From Icerya purchasi (lineage: Eukaryota > Arthropoda > Insecta > Hemiptera > Monophlebidae): a stretch of DNA of 64,000 nucleotides. The notes beneath the pieces are model-generated. The model was given only the letters and a program-made list of their open reading frames with translations, did not search any database and was not told where the DNA came from. The stretch's first letter is position 1, and each line of letters starts with the position of its first letter. The position numbers and the translations under genes are program-made. Positions 22,270 to 35,089 of the stretch are shown here, in pieces. Location of the stretch: the NCBI GenBank assembly GCA_039619475.1, contig CM077116.1, forward strand, positions 302,044,464-302,108,463, given 5' to 3'.

Positions 22270-22920
22270 GGGGGGGGGCAGAATGTCACGATTTCCAGCA
22301 TAAAAAATAATTTCGTTTGAGGTGTCACACGGTTTATACGTATTTTATTTATCGAGCCAAACGAGCACCGTTATTTCCGATAATGCAATTGAAACGGAAA
22401 CGAAAGAAATGTACCGGCGGTAGGCGCGAATCGCTCGACACCGGCATTAGGCAAACTTATGATTACATAACGTTTTATACGCGAGTTCAGTCTAGCTCAT
22501 CTCCTTGGAAATATCACGAACAGAAGACCCGCGCGTGAACCGAAATATAGCGGTGATATCATCCGGCCTTCGTTTGACGATGATGTGGTAAAGTGCCGAA
22601 AACAGAGCCAATTGGTTTTTGGTCTGATGAATCAAGAGCAACGCTAATAGAAGACGACCGCTCGGAACAGCGATGCGCCGAATGGGCGATAAAAACGACT
22701 GCGAACTAGAACAATGCATTATCAAAGTGTTCGGCCGGCGAGACGTGGCTGGCAACATCCATCAGGCATGGAGAAGTGTGATGGAAAGGTGCTAGCGATG
22801 AACTAGGTTTAGCGTAGAGCGTGCGATGATGGCAATAATGTGTTAAGTGAAGCGTTAATTGTATTAGCGAGGCACGAGGTTAACCGTTCGACATTCGGAA
22901 GTTAACAACAAGCGATTAAC
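22270..22920. other. CpG-richer stretch without identified gene
   Basis: Starts after a G10 tract (22268-22278). GC and CpG are visibly higher than nearby, and short frames exist on both strands (22317-22538 +, 22492-22758 -). None has a recognisable domain. It could be a first-exon or promoter region of an unidentified gene. Confidence 0.3.
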
Positions 22921-22930
22921 TGGATAATAA

Positions 22931-23070
22931 ATGGATATCGTCGGCAAGAAAATGATTAAAGATGGGCCGCCGTGTCAAATTACTCCGACAGATTTGTCGG
23001 CAAATGTGAAAACTAAACTTGAAGAAGTGCAGAAAAAAGGTACCATATCGGTGTCGAACTTGCGCGCCAA
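22931..23070 (+). CDS. Candidate short first exon, unknown product
   Basis: ATG at 22931 in a good context (AAATGG) opens a frame reading MDIVGKKMIKDGPPCQITP and then a charged helix ending near KTKLEEVQKKG. After that an (AAT)n microsatellite takes over. Composition is more protein-like than in nearby frames. No strong donor is visible and no family is recognised. Confidence 0.2.
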
Positions 23071-23085
23071 AAAAAATAAAATAAT

Positions 23086-23125
23086 GATAATAGTGATAAT
23101 AATAATAATAATAATAATAATAAAA
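23086..23125. repeat. (AAT)n microsatellite
   Basis: About 11 AAT units with a few interruptions at the left end. Confidence 0.9.
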
Positions 23126-23199
23126 GATTAAGATATTTTTTCGGCACGCAATGTATAACCACACATCACAGATTAAGAGTTTCTTCCTTAATCCAGTTC

Positions 23200-24650
23200 A
23201 TGGTGAATTTACTATCAAATATGCTTATACGGGATTGACTCGAGGGTCTGCTTTGAACCCAATACTATTTAACTTTTGTGTCTTGTCTTTATTTCATATT
23301 CCGATATCTTCTGATTCATGAATATTGTCGTATGCTGATGGTTTTGTTGATAGAAATAAGAATATATCTCGTTTTGTTGGTGAAAATCAGCTCTGTGTAA
23401 CTCATTGTAATGAAACATTACACGATATTGGATTGAATATACCTGCTGCTAAATTAGTGTTTTTCATATTCACAACTAGATAATCCCACGGTAACGCTTT
23501 TTACATCGGCGACGAGCCTATTTCTATGGTTTCTCGGGTTAAGTATTTGGCCATGAAACTGACCCGGTCACATCGTGTATCACTACTTCATAAACAAAAT
23601 TTAAAATTTTTTAGTTTTCCTAAGGCTCCGGTAACAGCTCCTGGATTTCGGATTCGGTAATTCTTAATTTAATTTTTAAAATCTTAATTATTTCCCACCT
23701 AGACTATGCTTCTATGTTTTACGGCGTAGTCTCTAAATTCAGTCTGACCAAACTTGACGTTATACAAAATCTTTGTTATCATCACCGTTAATGTAAGGTC
23801 TTCTAAGGCAGATATAGAACACCTCCCTTATTTATAAGAAGGAACATTCTTGCTGATCGATATTTACTCAAATACTGTAATTACCGATTCCCACATTTAT
23901 TAGAACAGCTCAAAAATATCAACACCTATTGGAGAGTTGTTTTCTCTAAGCTGCCATTATTAGCAAAACGAATCTCGCATCTTTTATAAATGTAACCCCG
24001 CTCTAATAGGTTCCATCTCCCTATTTCTCTGAGACATTTTTCATTAATATGATAAGTATAAATATTACGTTCCTCTAAAAATTAGAGATATAAATCTATC
24101 GATGTCTGAACAGTGGTTGTTCAATAATTTTATTAATAATAAGCACGTAAACGGCATCAAAGTATTGTAAAAGATAGTGCCAAGTTCACACTAATAAACT
24201 CACTGGCTCCGCTTTCATCGTATCTAAGACCACTGTTCAAAAATTCAAACACTCTCCGGAAGTGTCTGTTTTTACGGCCTACCGATAAAGCTCTCTTTTG
24301 ATTTCATTCGGAACGTTCTTAACCCTAATAATAAATTTACAATTTTCTCAGATAGCCAAAGTGCTCTGACTGCACTATAGCTCTTTTAATTATAACCGCC
24401 ACCCGTTTGTTTGTGATACCAAGACCAAATATATGTATGTCCATATTCTTAATAACAATGGCGATTTAAACTTTTGTTAGATCCCCAATCGTCGCGGATA
24501 TGTGCCAGTTGACACCGCTGTTTTCTTTCTTTCTTCGTGTCCATGGACTTCTTTGCTTGATTCCAAAAATTATATCTGGCCTTTCAATTTAAGCACCATC
24601 CCCGCGGTGCCATCGTCTAATGTCTTCCATAAGTCCTCTCTCCTACAGGT
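23200..24650 (+). pseudogene. LINE remnant: reverse transcriptase and RNase H
   Basis: Frameshifted non-LTR retrotransposon. Near 23235-23290 GLTRGSALNPILFNFCV matches the GLPQGSVLSPILFN motif. Near 23333 YADGFVDR replaces YADD. Near 23510-23560 GDEPISMVSRVKYLAMKL matches the strand before the thumb. At 23700-23780 LDYASMFYGVVSKFSLTKLDVIQN follows, then at about 23815-23960 EHLPLFIRRNILADRYLLKYC. An RNase H piece at 24335-24380 reads KFTIFSDSQSALTAL, with a damaged FC-IPNRRGYVPVDTA near 24470-24515. The order RT then RNase H fits jockey/I/R1-type elements. Stops throughout. Confidence 0.75.
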
Positions 24651-25259
24651 CGTTTAGTCGCCGAAATTTTGACGCGATTGCAACAACGTCAGCTATAAAG
24701 AAATGTATATATATATATATACAAAGCTCTAAAAAACCAGAAAACGTCTTACAAATGTGTGGCGACGGTAGAAAGTTGATGCGCTAAAGAAACTTATGGT
24801 CAGAAATAAACGAAAATATGGGCCGGCATGTAATAATCTAGTTCCAGCTGAAGATAACTGGGGTGGTCAACGTTTAGTTTACTGCCTAAACGGAGACACC
24901 GAGCGAACTGAAATTTTCCAAATCGAACTAATAAAAATGGAGTGATTTACAATACACAGTTGAGCTTGGCATTTTCGAAATTACCGAAGCTATCGAGGTG
25001 ATGAAAAATAAATAATTATTATTATAGTGGCTCGGCCTAAAAATCGGTGGCCGCAGAAAATAGCGAGATTTTCTGCAATATCTGGGAAGGAGGAACTTTT
25101 CTTCGCCAACAATAACAGTGACTATGTTTATAAATAAGAAAAAGGGAGGATGATCATGCTCTAACTATATTATACATTTTCTTTTTGCTGTAGCGAGGAA
25201 AGTTTCATCAAAAATAATCAACAATCGCTGCACTCCACTCTTCGAATCGATAATGCCGG

Positions 25260-25760
25260 AATCTAGACAAATCCAAAGTATTTGATTCTATTGGTCGTTC
25301 GAAATATTATTCAGCTGCTCCTAAAAAGTTGCAAATGTGACAGCTGTACAATATGTAAAAAACGTAGTATCGCAAGTGTAGCTCTCCGAATCTTTAGACT
25401 GCCATACCTGTGTAAGACAAGGTTTTTATTCTGGCCCCCTTGCTCTTTACTGTGTTCGCGGTCGCTTTCCCGTTCATTGTGAGCAAACCCACTTCGAAAA
25501 TAATATTATAGAATCTTAAAGAGCTAACATCTAAAGTATCATCATGTAAAACAGTAACACTATAATGCACTGATGGCTATCGTAGCGTACAATAAACAGT
25601 GTAATAAGGCACACAATTATGTGTTAAAATATTATTGAATTAAAAATGAACGTGAACGACACAAAGGTATATTTCATCACAATCAGTCCGGTTTAGAGAA
25701 CGAAATATCGATCGATTGAGACATTATCGGGGGGAAAAAATGGAGAAACCTTTCCCTATA
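25260..25760 (+). pseudogene. Probable second LINE reverse-transcriptase remnant
   Basis: A weak but ordered match. Near 25400-25440 CVRQGFYSGPLAL resembles the GVRQG-LSP-LF motif, and near 25640-25680 ELKMNVNDTKVYFIT resembles the GLKMN--KTK segment that follows the YADD box in RTE/CR1-like elements. The catalytic box between them is unrecognisable. Lower confidence than the 23.2-24.65 kb remnant. Confidence 0.4.
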
Positions 25761-25769
25761 TCCGGATTT

Positions 25770-27650
25770 GTTTATAAGCAGTAAAGCAACACTAGGTGAC
25801 AAAATTCAACACAGCATGAGATTTGCCACCTCTAAGCGCTTACATACAATTTCACGATAAACACATATTGAACTAGAAGTCAAATGTTTTCTACGCCGTC
25901 GCTGATTGCGAGTCATTGAACAAGACCTCACCGTATTAGAAAATTGGAGTGATTTCAACAACGGCTGCGGTCTGCTTAATCTTAAAAATTAAACGAAACG
26001 ATTTTGTAAAAAATGAAGCGGTCTCGCGCGTCACTTCAGAGCGTTTAGAAGTATCTCTCCGCGATAGTTCAGAAGAATGGAAGATTATCAATTAGGCGAA
26101 CCAACTTTCTGCAGCGTATCGGACCGGGCTGCCGAGCGAGCGTAAGCCACAAACGGAGATTTAAGGATGATCGTATAAGCGAAATTCTACGACGAATTAG
26201 TGCGAGATGGGGAAAAAGATAGGTCCTCCGGTTACCGGCTGCCAGCAAATCCTCGAAAAAGGCCAATTCCGGCACTTTGGAAATTGCCCAACAAAAGTGA
26301 GTGCGAACACTGTAGCCGCGTTTATTCTCGTCGCATGGGAATTATCATGCGACCCGGGTTGCCAATGTGCGCGCTGACCAGTCAAGATTACTTGAGACCA
26401 TTCTCATACAATGACGATGGTGTGCTTTTTTTTTTTATCGTTTAAGAGTTATCTTTTTCTCGAAAATTTTTATGACTTGCAGATGCAATTTGTATTAATA
26501 AGCGTACCGGTACGGCTCATTACGAGAGAGTACCAACCTGCTTACGTGCCCATCTCGAACTTCAGTGATGTGCCCATCAGCGGTCGCAGTAAGCCCCCCC
26601 CCCCCCGCCGTGTGGTGAAAAAATCCAATCGGGTTTTCCTTTCTAACGGCTTTAGAAGAGTTCGTGTTTCACTACATCGCCTTCGATGTGTCGCCGCTTT
26701 AATTGCTCCCTTAAGTAATAAAGAACTGAATCTGCGTGAACTGCGTTAAATTTTAATCTCATATAGGCCAACGGTGCCGACAGAAAACCATCAATTGCAG
26801 ACGCAACGAGAACCGAGGAGGAACCGAAAGACTCGCTCTTCAATTTCGTGCAATATTAACGGCCTCTGCTGGGATTTCATGAAATATAAGTGCCACGTAA
26901 ATACCGATTTAGTTACTAAGCGAGGTCCTACAGCACACTGTCGGACACACGATTCCCAGCTTAACTGCTGACAAGATGGCGCTCCGACGACACGAATGTA
27001 CTAGGGGAGTCCCTGCGGGTTTATTTTCTATTCGTTTTATTTATTTATTTGTCCGGCCTATAATTCAGTAGTTCTTTTGATCGCTCTAAAGCATGATACG
27101 TATAAACAAAAACGGCTAATTTTTTTTAATGTCAAACAAAATAAGAAGAAGAAAAAATAAAATCAATTATGTTGTCATTATTACATTCGGTAAAATATAT
27201 GACAGATGTGTAGGGCAGAAGCATTCAGAAATTAACAATAAGAAGGAAAAAATATTAAAATGGAGCGCCCCGAAATATGGCGTTTCATACAACTATCGAA
27301 ACTTTTTTGAAATATTTCACAGGGGGAAAAAGGGACTTATAACATACAGGATTAGTAATAACAAAAAATTACGAAAAATCTGAAAATCTTCTTCCGTGTA
27401 TTATAATCACAAATAAGGGGATGAAATTGTAATATTTTCGTTTTTTTTTTTTTTTGAAATAAGTGTATGCAGAGCATACAAAAATCCTTTCATTAGTGAA
27501 CTTTTAGTAAAATAAGTAGTAATATTTGTAGAGTTGTCGTCTTATTAAACTTTCTGATTGTGGAAAATAATCATCGTACTACCCTTCCAGCAACCAGTGC
27601 ACTGACCCTTCCGAATGTTAGTTATCGTTTCGAGCTTGATTACACTATGG
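25770..27650. other. No gene supported; GC-richer patch 26.1-26.7 kb
   Basis: Overlapping frames on both strands at 26069-26749 reflect fewer stops in a GC-richer patch, not a clear gene. A C10 tract lies at 26596-26606. TCGCAT and ATGCGA at 26331-26352 form a small stem. Confidence 0.35.
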
Positions 27651-27655
27651 TTAAA

Positions 27656-27923
27656 TTATGAGTCTGTGACCACATTATCCGGTTTCATTTCGCAATTTTT
27701 CGAACTAGCCGTCTTTTCCAATAAGAACAGCGGATAAGTAATGCGAGTTTGCCATATCCTCGATAAGATATCATGAAATAAACTCGTTTCATGATCAGCG
27801 ACAAGCGCCCATGAATAAATACTATAATCTCGTTCACGATCATTTAGAAATTGATGGCAGAATTTTTGCAATATTTTCCTACTGCTAATCGTTACCGTTG
27901 AATTCTTTCCCGAGTATTATTTA
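27656..27923 (-). CDS. Candidate protein-coding segment, unknown product
   Basis: Open on the minus strand for about 88 codons and closed by TAA at 27656-27658. The peptide has balanced composition, including KILQKFCHQFLNDRERDYS, ADHETSLFHDILSRIWQ and ITYPLFLLEK, unlike the low-complexity frames around it. That style loosely recalls the variable N-terminal domains of insect chemosensory receptors, but I do not recognise a family. It may be an exon, a pseudogene piece or chance. Confidence 0.3.
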
Positions 27924-27929
27924 ATTGTA

Positions 27930-30060
27930 ATTTCTTATTTTAATGTGAATTTTTCTTCGTTGTTTACTTTTAGTTATGTTTAATTTATCTGCCTAGTTGT
28001 GAAGAATATATGTTTTGCTTTTTTTTTTTGTTTAAATTGTAATACGCGAAAAGTAAACCCGTTTTTACGTACACACACACTTTAGTTCGTTCATTCTGTT
28101 CGGAATTCTGCTTGCCAAAGTGTGGGCAACGTCAGTTTCGTAGATCCCTGCAACTGATGGTTTTCTGGTCAAACCGAAAAGAAACACACTTTGTCTGTCG
28201 TTTACATCCTACTAGCACGGCGGTGTCTTGCGCAACAGCTTTCATAATCGCATTATTTCACTTCTAGAATTGGGTAAAAGAACCGTAAAAATACAAATCA
28301 CTCAGAAAACGCGTAACCTCGCCGTGATTGATTATACTGATTACAGTGCGCACAATGCTTAATTAGTCGTTGGGAAAAAAGCATGCGACAATAAATTCTG
28401 TCGTATTTACCGCGGGCTTAGAGAGAAGTCGAGTGTGATGCGAGCCTTATCCGGGACGTTTGCATACTTCTGCACGAACGATAGCGAGTATCGATAGTTC
28501 GCCACCAAGGTTGCATTCGACTTGTGCCGGCTACGCAACGAAACGAATCGATTAATTCTTAACGCATACCCAACGCACACATAATCTGTCATCGCAGTCA
28601 TGAAGCCGGCAACCGACATATTTCTTTTCCCAGATAATACGGATAGTATTTTCGCCTAAATACCCTCCACTCCCCCAACGGAATACCGCCTAGCAGGGGA
28701 TATTGCGTAGAGAACATTATCGAAGTTCCTCATGCAGAATTTATATTCGATGAAATTTTCCACCTCGGAATTAATTTTCTCCGCTATTGATCAGCGTTCG
28801 CACATGTAATTTTAAATTCCGACCACTTGTGAGATCAGCTCTTTTGCGCTAACGATGTCGAACGAATCATAATGTAGTAAAAAAACAGGAAAAGAGTTAA
28901 ACATTTTTTTTTCGTACCTCATTTACTACTAATTAGGATAATTTTAGCCGGTCCTCTAAATTATGTATTGAATTTCCCGCGTTTTTGTTCTATACAACAC
29001 GTACTTCTAATTTATGCAAAGTCGGGGAGCATTCTTCGTAGAATCAGGCACGAGATAAAAGCACGCTTGCGGAATGAGTAATGCCTTTGCACACGATCGG
29101 GCGCGCTTAAACAGATCAGCGGTCGGTCCAGTTAAAATGGCGCCTTCAGATTTTAGTAATTTTATTAATTGTAAAGCGCGCGAGTACGGACTAGTGTATG
29201 AGACGACAAGTTCCTGGAAATAATTTCAGCTAATATTCTTTTCTCGTTTCTTTATCACAGTTCGATTTAGCGATATTTCTGATTTTTATGTATTTCTCTA
29301 AATTCCGCGTTAGAGAATGTAACATCGGAAATCAGAAAATTTTTAAACAACTAGGCCGTTTTTGTTGTTACTCGTTTCGACTGTGTTTTTAATAGGCGCC
29401 AAATTAAAATTTTGTTATATCGAGCTATTAATATTTTCCAAAAAAAAGTAAATCTATAAATATCGCTGCTTTTATAATTTTATTACTTTGTTTTCCAGGA
29501 AATATTGCCATTATTAGCGTCACAAATAGCTCCATCTAATAACACATAGCTCTATAAGCGAAACGAGTCTGACTAAAACCATCCTTCGTTATATACGCAC
29601 GAATAACATCCAAGTTAAAATCGTGTGAAGCCATTTTACTACAACCGAAAATCGTTTTTAAATGTAAAGAATTATAAAAAAATGAACGTTTTATCCGTAA
29701 CAACGCTGTTTTTTGTTGGTCTATAATTTTTACTTATTGACACGCTATTTAAATAAGTCAGGGTGCTTATGGACTGCTACAATGCTATTATTACTACTAC
29801 TATCACTGCTACCATCATATTACTCTACTAGCGCTTTTAGGTACCATATTGCAAACTGGAATTTCACTTTTAAATGAACATCTTACGATAATTACACCGT
29901 TACCGGATAAATTAGAAAAAATTTTCATACGTAATATAAAAAACACGCCCTAGTCAACCGGTTAAATGTTACGAACGGTCTAGCATAACTTGAAAAAAAT
30001 AATTACAGATAAAGATACGAAAAATTAACATTGCTCGTAATGAAATGTTCATGATCGTAG
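27930..30060. other. No gene supported
   Basis: AT-rich with short CpG-bearing patches (28080-28250, 28400-28620, 29040-29200). A 70-residue minus-strand frame at 28407-28619 has no recognisable domain. Confidence 0.4.
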
Positions 30061-30070
30061 CCGAGCTTAC

Positions 30071-30262
30071 ACGGATCTTTTCCAAAAAGTCCTCGACGAA
30101 GAGATATCTTATGTCGAACATGAAACGCTTCAAATTAACTGGATGATCATAGTGTGGAATCGTTATGGGATTTTTCTTTATGACTTTGTTCTGCCGGAAC
30201 CTATTTAGAGCAATCTGTTCCACTCGATGAATGCTTACAGCGTTATCTTGTTTTCCCCGACA
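30071..30262 (-). CDS. Candidate exon, unknown product
   Basis: Minus-strand open segment ending at a GTAAGC donor (30065-30070) in phase 0, with a possible weak acceptor (TTTAAATAG) near 30263. The peptide includes IHRVEQIALNRFRQNKVI, NPITIPHYDHPVNLKRF and MFDIRYLFVEDFLEKIR, well-balanced composition typical of a conserved cytoplasmic protein. I do not recognise the family. The upstream candidate exon at 32045 ends in phase 2 and does not join to this one in frame through the visible acceptor, so linkage is unproven. Confidence 0.35.
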
Positions 30263-30279
30263 TTCTATTTAAATAATCA

Positions 30280-32030
30280 CAACTATTAAAAAAAAAAACG
30301 AAAAAAAAAAAGCAACACACAGACAAAGAAAGCAGATAAAACGACTTTCTATTTATTCTAATTTTTCGAAACTCATTTATACTAATATTCCGAAAGTGTT
30401 TCTCTACTTATAATATATCTAAAAAAAGTAATAAGTCACAAAAACTGAAATCCCCCTAATTACACTTTTTTTCTTATCAGTTCCTAGTATGTAGTACAGT
30501 AGCACAAACGTGCAGCTCAAGAGATCTCTCTATAGATCAAATGAATTTTTAAACTCGGCTATTTCGAAAACTACATTATTACGTACGTGGAAAAAAATCA
30601 AAATTAAGGCGTCGTTTTAGTTTTTCGTTATTTTGTTTTCAAATTATCCAATTAAATTCGGGAGGCTAATTTAATATGTATAATTCGAATTTTTATGTAT
30701 GACATTTTTTATTTCCTGAAATCGTTATACAGTGAAAATTAATCGTCTACTAAAACCGGTTTTAGATATTTTTAAACAATTTTTTTTGTCCTTGAGAAAC
30801 TTCCGATGCTTTATATATTTCTATCCTTTTTGTTTGCATAAAATGACATCTACATAGCTTTAAAAAAAAAAAAAAAAAATCTCAATTAAACGACTTTAGT
30901 TCTCTTTACACATTTCACCGGAGCTAATAATATTCATTTCAACTAAAACTGATTCAAGTGCACAAACACGGATAGCTTCATTACGGTCCAATGTCACATC
31001 CATTAACGCTGAGAACGAAGTTGCTTTTAGACGTGTAAAGAAATTTTAATGTGACAAATACGATAATCAACGAAGGAGAAGCGTTCAATTCTTACGCGAG
31101 TTATTCAGGTGTAAATAATGATCGAATACGACATTCATGTACGTATAGTAGAGTGTACATTTTTATGCAGGTGATAAGCGCAAAAACTTTTCATAGTTAA
31201 ATGGAATAACACAATTGATTACGTGTTCGGGCTTTTTTCGTGTTTTTTTCTATTTACGGTGACGGTATGAGTTTGGCGAAATTGAATTAATTCGGGGAGT
31301 TTTAAATGGGAAGTCCTTGTTGTTTGCAACACTACTTACCCTCAAGTGTTTACATTATTTAAAACCTAAATATTTAGAACTTTTTAAATATTTTAGCCTT
31401 TATTTTTTTTCCCGTATATACATATATATGTATATATATAAAATCAACTTCACATTTAAAACATTTTTCAAGTTCCATCAACTTCGGGAAAAAAAATAAA
31501 AAGGACATCGCAACAAATGCATCGAAACCCAAACCTGAAAAAAGCAATTCGCAAATAATATCGCGCTGTTGTTGTTTAACTTTTCGTTAATTAATTTTGT
31601 GAGTAGTCTTTTTGTTTTTTCATGGTTATCACAACTTTTTTCAGAGGGATTTGTTAAAATTACTAAATCGCTTTTTTACACTTTTTGAAAAATCAGTAAT
31701 TCGCACGCGACTTTACGTTACATGACGAGAAAAATTCAATACAAGTCAGGTGCGCTTTTTCTAAACTTTCTCTTGCCATCCGCGCAATCCACCAGTAGAC
31801 AGCGATAACAGGAATTCCTTGATTAGTTTGCGACACGCACACCTGATAATCCGAGGTCTGAATAGCTCGGCTAAAAATGATTCCGCAGGTTGAACTTTAT
31901 TTAATTTTCATTTTTTTTTTTTTTTTTTTTTTTTTTGTAATTTTCCGCCAACTTCGGATCTTTCAATATTTTTTTAAAGTTAATAGCGTATTTTTATCAA
32001 GTTTTTTCTTTTTTTTAAAAATAGAAACAC
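30280..32030. other. No gene supported
   Basis: AT-rich, with A-tracts (30289-30310, 30861-30879) and T-tracts (31910-31936). Nothing recognisable. Confidence 0.45.
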
Positions 32031-32044
32031 GGTGGCCTACTTAC

Positions 32045-32271
32045 TTAAACGGATCGATGATGATCTTTTTTAAATCTTCTCCCTTGACGTCGATTTCGGA
32101 GTCTAGAAATAAATTTGCGACTACAAAGTAGCAACGGGGTTTTTCTTTTGTTCCTCTAAAAGGAAACTTACATATCTGTTCAACGATCGAATCAAGATAG
32201 TCGAGCGAGAATCGATTTATAAACACATTTACAAATATATTTAGCTTTCTATATCGATGAGTCTCGCGTTA
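32045..32271 (-). CDS. Candidate exon, unknown product
   Basis: Minus-strand frame open for about 75 codons and ending in a consensus GTAAGT donor (32039-32044, phase 2). The peptide contains NRFSLDYLDSIVEQICKF, RCYFVVANLFLDSEID and GEDLKKIIIDPF, with balanced composition and amphipathic helices. The acceptor side is unclear; one option is the AACAG near 32180. I do not recognise the family. Strand and spacing would allow it to belong to the same gene as 30071-30262, but the phases do not obviously agree. Confidence 0.35.
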
Positions 32272-32279
32272 ATTTAAAT

Positions 32280-33301
32280 CTATAAGTAATGAGCAAAAAA
32301 GCGTTTACAACAGTATTTTAAAAGCAATCTCGTTAATTCGTATCGGAAAAACAAACTGTAGAATTAAAAGAAAAACTAGCATTGGATCGAAGTACTACTA
32401 TTTTCATGCCGTTTCAGCCATTTCCATACTTGTCGATATGAAGTAAAGAGAGTCGCGTCCCCACCTTGGCATTAAGGGTGATGAAGTTTAGATCCACAAG
32501 CCTAATGGAAACGAAGAAAATGTATCTTGCGGTAACTTTAACAAAATTTCCGTCTTAGTATAACGCGAGATTGAGAAAAATGACCAAAGCGGAATCTTTT
32601 TTAATTACCCAATGGCGTTATTTCCTCCTTATTGAATTCATCGCCCGCTCGCAAGGCTGTGTTTATTATTTTCAATGTTCTGAAAACATTTAAACATCAT
32701 TTTTCTTCCACTTCTTACAGTTCGGTTCATTATGCTATTTTACACTTATATCGTTTTCTTTCCTTAACTCCGGTAATGGAATTTTGTACACCTTTACAGA
32801 TAAATTATTTTTCGAGTTTGAACCGTTCTAACGCAATCATTAATCAGTTCGATTTTAGTTAATTTTTATTCGTGTTATTTAATATTTTTCTCGTTGCCTT
32901 TTAGTTTTTTAACTCTAAAAGAACATACACACACTGGTATATATACTTGTGATAAATGAACGGTAATTTAAAAAAAAAAAACAAAAAAAAAAAAAAAAAC
33001 GAGATTTAGGATGAGTTTCCACAACAGGTTAAAAAATGCAAGAAAAAACGCCTTTATAGAAAGGAATTTTAGGGAAAAATTAAAAAAAAAAAACTCGAAA
33101 TGTTTAAAAAGAATAAAATAAACAAAAAAAAGTTATTCCTATTTATACCACCCTAATTCGTTGTTAGCGCGCTCACAGTTGGCTATCTCGGAATGATATG
33201 AGCGGACATTTAAACAGGTGAGATCGAGAGTTTCATCAGCTTCTTTTTACATCGAGGTATGTATTACATTCTAGCAAAGCGGACAGACGATGTTTCCTTC
33301 C

Positions 33302-33332
<31 letters not shown>

Positions 33333-34200
33333 ATCTTTACTCGTCGTCATTGTTACATTGCACAGACGTAACTCACAATAGACAGAAAATTAACAAGTTT
33401 TACATCCACCCCGGCATATATATTTTTTCCTTCATTTATTTAATACCGCCTTCAACCATGTTCTCCGCTACAACTAATTATTGTTTTAATTTTTATTTTT
33501 CGTTTACCTTTTATCTTCTTTTATTAGTCAATTGCGGAATTTATCGCCTGTGTCGACCATTCGCCTGCCGTAAATGTTGCTGTCGATATATAAAAAAAAA
33601 AAAAAAGAAATAAAAGAAATAACCAATTATGGCTATTGTTGCTAAGGTGTTCGATACTTCACAATTCAATCTTGCGTTAATGTCGATATAAATGAAAATT
33701 CGTCTTCTACGTAGAAAAAAAGTTGTCTAAGAAAAATACGAATGAATAAATCGTCAAAAAGGTATTTGACAGTGAAAAAGTGATCTTCGCGGCACTGAAA
33801 TGGAGTTTACTTTTTAATTAGTTTTCGTACTTCCATTGTTGGCGTGCCAACTGTACAAAAAATGTATTCTTGATTAAGTAAATGTCGACACAATTATTTA
33901 TTTATTCCCTATTTTTGCGTACTATTTAAAATAAATCTAAATGTGATATTTTAAATCATTACCCGTCAGTCTAAAATTATTAATTTTAATTACTTCTTCT
34001 AGCTGCTTCTTATGCGACCGAATCTAATTAATTTTTTGAAAAGTGCTTAGGACAAGGGGGACTCTTTAAGCGAAATAAACCTTCTAATTATCTTATACTT
34101 TTCAAGATTCTATCAGAACAATAAACACGTTCAAGATGAAACTTTTTTTTTCTCTTTTTTTTTTTTTTTTAATACCCTATTTTAACATAATTGAAGAAAA
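32280..34200. other. No gene supported; homopolymer-rich
   Basis: Contains A-tracts (32970-33000) and T-tracts (33302-33327, 34142-34170). The 107-residue + frame at 33290-33613 begins and ends in homopolymer and is not credible. Confidence 0.45.
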
Positions 34201-34207
34201 CTTGTAA

Positions 34208-34665
34208 TAAAAAATGCTTTTTTACAAAAAATAAATACCGACTACTTGAAGGTTTATTATGAAAATTTAAAAATGCACTAAAAAGTAAAAAATAATTACT
34301 CCCGATAAAAAATATATATCAGACTGATATAACACTTAAGTGGTGATATCGTAATTCTTATATAACATTAATACCTCAATCAGAGTCAGCATTAAATTCA
34401 TGTTACTATATCTAGGAACAATTTAATGAACATTTAATGCAGTTTTTAATTATTAATTTAATATGTAATATGAATCCTACTGTAATTAAGGTATTAATGT
34501 TGTATAAGAATTACGATAATATCATCTTTAAGGGTATATCACTGTGATATACATATTTTTTATCGGGAATAATTATTTTTTACATTTTAGTGCATTTTTA
34601 AATTTGTATAATAAATCTTCAAGTATCGGTATTTATTTTTTGTAAAAAAGCATTTTATTTTTTTA
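34208..34665. mobile_element. Palindromic MITE-like element with ~165-bp inverted repeats
   Basis: The left arm (about 34208-34375) and right arm (about 34488-34665) are reverse complements with scattered mismatches. Shared blocks include AATGCTTTTTTACAAAAAAT, AAATTTAAAAATGCACTAAA, AATAATTACTCCCGATAAAA, CGTAATTCTTATA and AACATTAATACCT. The centre is about 115 bases. There is no coding capacity. The size, AT content and long TIRs fit a foldback-type MITE. Terminal bases and target duplication are unclear. Confidence 0.8.
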
Positions 34666-34674
34666 CTTTTTAGT

Positions 34675-34975
34675 GCATTTTTATTCAATTAAATTAAAAC
34701 ATTTATTTCCACGGTAAAAACACCAAAAGCTACATTTCCATGGTAATTTGGCAAATTTATAGTATTTTAAGTCAAAAATCTAATCCGACGGTGAAAACAA
34801 TCATGAATGAAAAGCATCCAAAAAGCTTCAATCTCCGGCATTATTAAGGATAACTTAAAAACTATCGGTCAGACCTTGATCAAATTTAAATGGGACCACA
34901 TGACAAACACCACCTTTCAAATAAAAGAAGAATCATCAAAATCGGTTCATCTAGAAGAAAGTTCTGTGGTAACAC

Positions 34976-35011
<36 letters not shown>

Positions 35012-35052
35012 GTCGAATTGAATACCTCCTCCTTTTTTGAAGTCGGTTAAAA
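34675..35052 (+). repeat. Interspersed repeat ending in GAAGTCGGTTAA
   Basis: The segment CGGTCAGACCTTGATCAAAT, GGGACCACATGACAA, ATCATCAAAATCGGTTCA, GGTAACACACATAAAA, then an A-tract (34981-35006), CAGTCGAATTGA, CCTCCTCCTTTTTTGAAG and TCGGTTAA is a sequence I recall as recurring in many insect genomes. That recall should be checked by search. The 77-residue + frame here is incidental. It starts within 20 bases of the palindromic element, so one may have inserted next to or into the other. Confidence 0.65.
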
Positions 35053-35054
35053 AC

Positions 35055-35085
<31 letters not shown>

Positions 35086-35086
35086 C
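35053..35086. repeat. (AT)n microsatellite
   Basis: About 16 dinucleotide units directly after the interspersed repeat. Confidence 0.9.
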
Positions 35087-35089
35087 TAT

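Noticed and set aside
26069..26749. Overlapping frames on both strands in a GC-richer patch
   Set aside because: Fewer stops because of base composition; frames on the two strands exclude each other and none has motifs.
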